Part shown: positions 6,901 to 11,557 of the stretch, piece by piece
How positions within the stretch are numbered: position 1 is the stretch's first letter
How the letters are laid out: the number at the start of each line of letters is the position of its first letter
From: Flavobacteriales bacterium UBA4474
GTDB lineage: Bacteria; Bacteroidota; Bacteroidia; Flavobacteriales_D; Sanyastnellaceae
Direction of reading: 5' to 3'
Assembly: GCA_002389295.1 (NCBI GenBank)
Contig: DGOE01000020.1
Coordinates: 1 to 11,557, forward strand
DNA: 11,557 nt
The notes under the pieces: model-generated
Database searches by the model: none
What the model saw: the letters and a program-made list of their open reading frames with translations, nothing else
What the model was told of the DNA's origin: nothing
Program-made: the position numbers and the translations under genes

Positions 6901-7767
6901 GGCTGGACCCGCGATGAGGACAACAACAACCTCGTGAAGCGCGTCGTCCACAACTACAACATGAAGTACAACGACCTGCTCGGCACCTTCAAGCGGAAGA
7001 AATTCCAGGTGACCGTAGGCGATGAACTTCCTGCAGGTATTGTGAAGCTCGCCAAGGTGTTTGTGGCCAACAAGCGGAAGCTGAAGGTGGGCGACAAGAT
7101 GGCTGGACGTCACGGAAACAAGGGCATCGTAGCCCGAATCGTGCGCCAAGAGGACATGCCTTTCCTTGAGGATGGCACGCCTGTAGACATCGTACTCAAC
7201 CCGCTCGGTGTACCGTCGCGTATGAACCTGGGCCAGATCTACGAAACCGTGCTCGGATGGGCCGGTGAGAAGATGGGCACCAAGTTTGCGACCCCCATTT
7301 TTGATGGGGCGAGCCTCGAGCAGATTTCGGGCTTCACGGAAAAGGCTGGCGTGCCGAACTTCGGTGTGACCCACCTCTACGACGGGGAGACCGGAGAGCG
7401 TTTCGACCAGCCGGCTACAGTGGGTGTGATCTACATGATCAAGCTGAGCCACATGGTGGACGACAAGATGCACGCACGTTCCATTGGACCGTACAGCCTC
7501 ATTACCCAGCAGCCGTTGGGTGGTAAGGCGCAGTTCGGTGGACAGCGTTTTGGTGAGATGGAGGTCTGGGCGCTCGAAGCGTTTGGTGCCTCGCACATCT
7601 TGCAGGAGATCCTCACGGTCAAGTCCGACGACGTTGTCGGCCGGGCAAAGACCTACGAGGCCATTGTAAAGGGCGACCCGATGCCAACCCCAGGCATCCC
7701 GGAGTCCTTCAACGTGCTGATGCACGAGTTGCGCGGTTTGGGATTAACCGTGGCCCTGGAGGCCTGA
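3952..7767 (+). CDS. rpoB: DNA-directed RNA polymerase subunit beta
   Basis: The beta subunit forms one side of the RNA polymerase active-site cleft and binds the nascent RNA and rifamycins. It has 1271 residues, normal for Bacteroidota and shorter than the 1342 of Escherichia coli. The start MLTPQLQQ followed by [20 protein letters not shown] fits the phylum. The rifampicin region is at residues 466-494 ([19 protein letters not shown]), with D477, H487 and S492 matching E. coli D516, H526 and S531, so the drug site looks wild type. T521 stands where E. coli has P560. The catalytic segment [12 protein letters not shown] has K1049 and K1057, matching K1065 and K1073. After it the proteobacterial insertion is absent: [16 protein letters not shown] runs straight into FATPIFDG. 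The end [13 protein letters not shown] is conserved. rpoB follows rplL after 144 structured nt; the start context is C-rich with no Shine-Dalgarno. rpoC begins 38 nt after the stop. Confidence 0.99.
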   Translation: MLTPQLQQRHSFATTTPDIPYPDFLDIQLRSFREFFQLETKPEDRDTEGLFKVFNENFPITDTRNQFVLEFLDYFIDPPRYSIAECIERGLTYSVPLKAKLKLYCTDPEHEDFETIVQDVYLGTIPYMTPRGSFVVNGAERIIVNQLHRSPGVFFGQSRHANGTKLYSARIIPFKGSWIEFATDINSVMYAYIDRKKKLPVTTLLRSIGYEGDRDILGIFDLAEEVKVSKAGVKRVLGRKLAARVLKTWIEDFVDEDTGEVVSIERNELVLDRDTVLEKEHIELIVDSGSKNIILHKEDINQADYAIIHNTLQKDPSNSEKEAVEYIYRQLRNAEPPDMETARGVIDKLFFSEQRYDLGEVGRFRINRKLGIDMSEESRTLTKDDIILIIKFLIDLVNSKSDVDDIDHLSNRRIRTVGEQLHNQFGVGLARMARTIRERMNVRDNEVFTPTDLINAKTLSSVINSFFGTNQLSQFMDQTNPLSEVTHKRRISALGPGGLSRERAGFEVRDVHYTHYGRLCTIETPEGPNIGLISSLCVYAKVNRLGFIETPYRAVDEGIARVGGEGITYLSAEEEDSAIIAQATVGLNDDGSFKNDIIKARLQGDFPLVAPKEIKYVDVAPNQIASIAASLIPFLENDDANRALMGSNMMRQAVPLMRPNSPIVGTGLEGQVARDSRVLITAEADGVVEYVDGNEIHIRYHMDENDRLVSFEDDVKEYDITKFAKTNQGTCINLKPIVSKGMRVERGDILVEGYSTQSGELALGQNMKVAFMPWKGYNFEDAIVISDRVVREDVFTSMHVTEYSLEVRDTKRGQEELTADIPNVSEEATKDLDENGLIRIGAHVGAGDILIGKITPKGESDPSPEEKLLRAIFGDKAGDVKDASLKLGPSATGVVIDKMLFSRMVKDRKSKAADKAVLEMIDSEFDQEAAVLRKSLVEKLMKVIGGKTSQGVMNYYKEVQIKKGIKFTQRALQSLDFSIVNTEGWTRDEDNNNLVKRVVHNYNMKYNDLLGTFKRKKFQVTVGDELPAGIVKLAKVFVANKRKLKVGDKMAGRHGNKGIVARIVRQEDMPFLEDGTPVDIVLNPLGVPSRMNLGQIYETVLGWAGEKMGTKFATPIFDGASLEQISGFTEKAGVPNFGVTHLYDGETGERFDQPATVGVIYMIKLSHMVDDKMHARSIGPYSLITQQPLGGKAQFGGQRFGEMEVWALEAFGASHILQEILTVKSDDVVGRAKTYEAIVKGDPMPTPGIPESFNVLMHELRGLGLTVALEA

Positions 7768-7805
7768 GTTGCTCCCGCTTCTAACTTTTTGATCCTCAAC
7801 AAGAG

Positions 7806-10800
7806 ATGACCAACAACAAGACCCCGAAGCTCTCGAGCGACTTCAACAAGATCCGCATCAGCATGGCATCGCCCGAGGAAATCCTCGAGCAAAGCCACGG
7901 CGAGGTGCTGAAGCCCGAGACCATCAACTACCGGACCTATAAGCCGGAGCGCGATGGCCTCTTCTGTGAGCGCATTTTCGGCCCTGTCAAGGACTATGAG
8001 TGCCACTGCGGCAAGTACAAGCGCATCCGCTACAAAGGCATCGTCTGTGACCGATGCGGTGTGGAAGTGACCGAGAAGAAGGTCCGCCGTGAGCGGATGG
8101 GCCACATTCAGCTCGTCATTCCCGTTGCCCACATCTGGTACTTCCGCAGCCTGCCCAATAAGATTGGCTATTTGCTCGGACTGCCGACCAAGAAGCTCGA
8201 TCAGATCATCTACTACGAGCGGTATGTGGTGATTCAGCCGGGTGTGGCGACCAAGACCGATGGTGAGGCCTTGGATGTAAACGAGTTCCTCACGGAAGAA
8301 GAGTACCTCGACATCCTCGATACCCTGCCAAAGGACAACCAGTATCTGGACGAAAAGGACCCCAACAAATTCGTGGCCAAGATGGGCGCGGAGGCCCTGT
8401 ACGACATGCTGGGCAACCTGGACCTTGACCAGTTGAGCTATGACCTTCGCCATGCGGCCAACACGGAGACGAGTCAGCAGCGGAAGAACGAGGCGCTCAA
8501 GCGACTGCAGGTCGTAGAGGCCTTGCGCGATGCCAACCAAAGGGTCAACAACAACCCCGAGTGGATGATCGTGAAGGTGGTGCCGGTGATTCCACCAGAG
8601 CTGCGCCCCTTGGTGCCGCTCGACGGCGGCCGTTTTGCCACCTCGGACCTGAATGACCTCTATCGCAGGGTGATCATCCGCAACAACCGCCTCAAGCGCT
8701 TGATCGAGATCAAGGCGCCGGATGTGATTTTGCGGAACGAGAAGCGGATGTTGCAAGAGGCGGTAGACAGCCTGTTTGACAACAGCCGGAAGTCCTCCGC
8801 CGTGAAGACGGAGAGCAACCGCCCGCTCAAGTCGCTTTCCGACAGCCTGAAGGGCAAGCAGGGACGTTTCCGTCAAAACCTGCTCGGTAAGCGTGTGGAC
8901 TACTCCGCGCGTTCTGTGATTGTCGTGGGTCCTGAGCTGAAGCTGCACGAGTGCGGCATGCCCAAGAACATGGCCGCCGAGCTCTACAAGCCGTTCATCA
9001 TCCGCAAGATGATTGAGCGGGGTGTGGTCAAGACGGTGAAGTCCGCCAAGAAGATTGTGGACGCCAAAGAGCCTGTGGTATGGGACATTTTGGAAAACGT
9101 GATGAAGTCGCACCCTGTGTTGCTCAACCGTGCTCCAACCCTGCACCGTTTGGGTATCCAGGCGTTCCAGCCCAAGATGATCGAAGGCAAGGCGCTGCAA
9201 CTGCACCCGCTCGCATGTACAGCGTTCAACGCTGACTTCGACGGTGACCAGATGGCTGTGCACCTTCCGCTCGGCCCTGCGGCCATCCTGGAGGCGCAGC
9301 TGCTGATGCTGGCCAGCCACAACATCTTGAATCCCGCCAACGGTGCGCCGATCACGGTCCCATCACAGGACATGGTGCTTGGCCTCTACTACATCACCAA
9401 GGAGCGCAAATCCACCAAGGAGGAGCCGGTGAAGGGTGAGGGCATGACCTTCTATTCCCCAGAGGAAGTCATCATCGCATACAACGAAGGCCGCGCGGCA
9501 CTGCACGCGGGCATCAAGGTGCGCTGGGCTGACCACGAAGGAAACATGTCCATCATCGATACCACGGTGGGCCGTGTCCTCTTCAACGAGGTGGTGCCCA
9601 GCGAGGCCGGATATGTGAATGACCTGCTCACCAAGAAGAGCCTCCGGACCATCATTTCGGATGTGCTGCTTGCCGTGGGTGTGCCACGCGCCGTTCAGTT
9701 CCTTGATGACATCAAGCGTTTGGGCTTCACCATGGCCTACAAAGGCGGCTTGAGCTTCAACCTGAACGACATCATTATCCCCGCAGAGAAAGTAGAATTG
9801 GTCGACAAGGCCAATGAGCGCGTGGGCGAGGTGATGGACAACTACAACATGGGGCTCATCACCAACAACGAGCGGTACAACCAGATCATTGACATCTGGA
9901 CCAATACCAACTCGCGGTTGACGAACATCCTCATGGAGCGCCTGGAGACCGACAAGCAGGGCTTCAACTCCATCTACATGATGATGCACTCCGGAGCCCG
10001 TGGTTCCAAGGAGCAGATCCGTCAGTTGAGCGGCATGCGGGGCCTCATGGCCAAGCCGCAGAAGTCGAGCGCTGCCGGTGGTCAGGACATCATTGAGAAC
10101 CCCATTCTGTCCAACTTCAAGGAGGGACTGTCCATCCTCGAGTACTTCATCTCCACGCACGGTGCCCGTAAGGGTCTGGCGGATACGGCGTTGAAGACGG
10201 CTGACGCGGGTTACCTGACCCGACGTCTGGTGGACGTGGCGCAGGATGTCATCATCAACGAGCAGGATTGCGGTACCATCCGCGGCTTGACGGCTTCGGC
10301 GTTGCGCAAGAACGAGGAGATTGTGGAATCGCTGGCGGACCGGATTATTGGCCGTACGGCTGTGCAGGACGTCCTGCATCCGAACACCGATGAGCTGATT
10401 GTCGAAGGCGGTGCTGAAATCACCGAAGCGGTGGCAGCGGCCATCGAAGAAGCGGGCATTGACGAAGTGGAGATGCGCTCTGTACTGACGTGCGAGAGCC
10501 GCAGGGGCGTCTGTGCCAAGTGCTACGGCCGCGCCCTGAGCACCAACCGTCTCGTCCAAGAGGGTGAGGCTGTCGGTGTCATTGCAGCCCAGTCCATTGG
10601 TGAGCCGGGAACGCAGCTGACGTTGCGTACGTTCCACGTAGGTGGTACGGCGTCCAAGATCTCCGATGAAAACGAGATTACCGCCCGTCAAGACGGAGTG
10701 GTGGAACTCGAAGACCTGCGGACCGTGCAACGCACGACCGCAGACGGAGAAATCGAGACGGTTGTGGTGTCGCGTTCTACGGAGTTCAAAGTGGTCGATC

Positions 10801-11557
10801 CCCAGATTGGCATTACGCTCAGCTCGACCAACCTGCCTTACGGCGCGATACTCGAGGTGAAGAGTGGCAAGAAGATCAAGAAGGGCGACCTCATTTGTAC
10901 TTGGGACCCCTACAACAACGCGATCATCAGCGAAGAGGAGGGCACGGTTGTGTTCGACATGATCGAGGATGGTGTGACCTACCGCGAGGAGCTGGACGAA
11001 CAGACCGGTTTCCGCGAAATCGTCATCACCGAGACCAAGGACAAGAAGAAGAACCCGGCCATCCACATCGTTGGGGCCAAGAAGGAAGTCCTCAAGGTCT
11101 ACTCTCTGCCTGTGGGCGCTCACGTGAGCGTGGAGGAAGGCGACAAGGTCGGCTCAGGCCGCATCTTGGCGAAGATTCCGCGTGTGGCAGGTAAGTCGGG
11201 TGACATCACGGGAGGTTTGCCACGGGTGACGGAGCTTTTCGAGGCACGTAACCCCTCAAACCCCGCTGTGGTTTCGGAAGTCGACGGCATTGTGTCCTAC
11301 GGAAAGATCAAGCGTGGAAACCGCGAGATCATCGTCGAGAGCCGCACAGCAGAGAAGCGCAAGTATCTCGTGCCACTGGCCAAGCACATTTTGGTGCAGG
11401 AGAACGACTTTGTGAAGGCCGGTATGCCGATGTCTGATGGCGCGATCACGCCGGCGGACATCCTCTCCATCCAAGGGCCTACGGCTGTGCAGGAATACCT
11501 GGTGAATGAAATCCAGGAGGTCTACCGCCTGCAGGGTGTGAAGATCAACGACAAGCA
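7806..11557 (+). CDS. rpoC: DNA-directed RNA polymerase subunit beta' (3' end outside window)
   Basis: Beta' holds the catalytic magnesium and the clamp of RNA polymerase. The open frame runs 1250 full codons from ATG 7806 to the window edge with no stop; the family is about 1400-1440 residues, so the C-terminal part is missing. The first zinc site is C66, C68, C81 and C84 (CHCG...CDRCG). [20 protein letters not shown] precedes [10 protein letters not shown] (441-450). The catalytic [14 protein letters not shown] has D477, D479 and D481. The second zinc site is C822, C896, C903 and C906. The bridge helix region includes [20 protein letters not shown]. The trigger loop [13 protein letters not shown] has L940 where E. 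coli has M932, and H944 for H936. Between the trigger-loop halves lies an insert of about 180 residues (about 950-1130), placed and sized like the E. coli SI3 insert, before [18 protein letters not shown]. The last residues QGVKINDK are still in frame. Confidence 0.99.
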   Translation, partial: MTNNKTPKLSSDFNKIRISMASPEEILEQSHGEVLKPETINYRTYKPERDGLFCERIFGPVKDYECHCGKYKRIRYKGIVCDRCGVEVTEKKVRRERMGHIQLVIPVAHIWYFRSLPNKIGYLLGLPTKKLDQIIYYERYVVIQPGVATKTDGEALDVNEFLTEEEYLDILDTLPKDNQYLDEKDPNKFVAKMGAEALYDMLGNLDLDQLSYDLRHAANTETSQQRKNEALKRLQVVEALRDANQRVNNNPEWMIVKVVPVIPPELRPLVPLDGGRFATSDLNDLYRRVIIRNNRLKRLIEIKAPDVILRNEKRMLQEAVDSLFDNSRKSSAVKTESNRPLKSLSDSLKGKQGRFRQNLLGKRVDYSARSVIVVGPELKLHECGMPKNMAAELYKPFIIRKMIERGVVKTVKSAKKIVDAKEPVVWDILENVMKSHPVLLNRAPTLHRLGIQAFQPKMIEGKALQLHPLACTAFNADFDGDQMAVHLPLGPAAILEAQLLMLASHNILNPANGAPITVPSQDMVLGLYYITKERKSTKEEPVKGEGMTFYSPEEVIIAYNEGRAALHAGIKVRWADHEGNMSIIDTTVGRVLFNEVVPSEAGYVNDLLTKKSLRTIISDVLLAVGVPRAVQFLDDIKRLGFTMAYKGGLSFNLNDIIIPAEKVELVDKANERVGEVMDNYNMGLITNNERYNQIIDIWTNTNSRLTNILMERLETDKQGFNSIYMMMHSGARGSKEQIRQLSGMRGLMAKPQKSSAAGGQDIIENPILSNFKEGLSILEYFISTHGARKGLADTALKTADAGYLTRRLVDVAQDVIINEQDCGTIRGLTASALRKNEEIVESLADRIIGRTAVQDVLHPNTDELIVEGGAEITEAVAAAIEEAGIDEVEMRSVLTCESRRGVCAKCYGRALSTNRLVQEGEAVGVIAAQSIGEPGTQLTLRTFHVGGTASKISDENEITARQDGVVELEDLRTVQRTTADGEIETVVVSRSTEFKVVDPQIGITLSSTNLPYGAILEVKSGKKIKKGDLICTWDPYNNAIISEEEGTVVFDMIEDGVTYREELDEQTGFREIVITETKDKKKNPAIHIVGAKKEVLKVYSLPVGAHVSVEEGDKVGSGRILAKIPRVAGKSGDITGGLPRVTELFEARNPSNPAVVSEVDGIVSYGKIKRGNREIIVESRTAEKRKYLVPLAKHILVQENDFVKAGMPMSDGAITPADILSIQGPTAVQEYLVNEIQEVYRLQGVKINDK

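Noticed and set aside
7782..7791. TAACTTTTTG before rpoC as a Bacteroidota -7 element
   Set aside because: It does not match TAnnTTTG in register, no TTG box lies at about 19-21 nt upstream, and rpoB-rpoC are normally co-transcribed.
4348..11123. Very long minus-strand open frames opposite rpoB and rpoC (4348-6480, 6601-7725, 7653-9320, 9363-11123)
   Set aside because: They mirror conserved beta and beta' codons. Their translations are rich in His, Val and Leu with no recognisable domain, and arise from the GC-biased third positions of the sense genes.
1..11557. Search for mobile elements, CRISPR arrays, toxin-antitoxin or defence genes
   Set aside because: Every base belongs to a conserved housekeeping gene or to a spacer under 150 nt; no spaced repeats, transposase or integrase signatures were seen.

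Overview
The window is a housekeeping segment of a Bacteroidota chromosome: the 3' end of tuf, a tRNA-Trp gene, secE, nusG, rplK, rplA, rplJ, rplL, rpoB and the 5' 88% or so of rpoC, all on the + strand with no frameshift seen. The assignment to Bacteroidota rests on protein features. RpoB has 1271 residues, opens with MLT and a [13 protein letters not shown] segment, and lacks the insertion that proteobacteria carry just after the catalytic MAGRHGNKG region. RpoC has the [10 protein letters not shown] form of the trigger loop. The genes mostly lack Shine-Dalgarno sequences and have A/C-rich start contexts, as expected for this phylum. The DNA is moderately GC-rich for Bacteroidota, so a higher-GC Flavobacteriales-like or Saprospiria-like lineage is possible, but I cannot place it lower than phylum.

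Layout. 1-603 is the end of tuf (EF-Tu domains 2 and 3). A perfect 14-bp hairpin (639-670) lies between tuf and tRNA-Trp (678-750). secE starts 19 nt after the tRNA and is followed by nusG. A 129-nt non-coding gap with a weak foldable element precedes rplK-rplA-rplJ. A G-depleted 51-nt spacer separates rplJ from rplL. A 144-nt gap with a strong hairpin and mutually exclusive short pairings separates rplL from rpoB. rpoC follows rpoB after 38 nt and runs off the window. No stretch over 300 nt lacks a gene.

The genes form one functional block: delivery of aminoacyl-tRNA (EF-Tu, tRNA-Trp), the Sec channel subunit SecE, the transcription elongation factor NusG, the ribosomal stalk and its base (L11, L10, L7/L12) with L1, and the two large RNA polymerase subunits. 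Expression tuning probably sits in the four non-coding spacers.

I found no undescribed system, mobile element, CRISPR array or defence gene. The points worth a second look are the RNA structures in the spacers, the unstructured rplL leader, and a few lineage-type residues in RpoB and RpoC.
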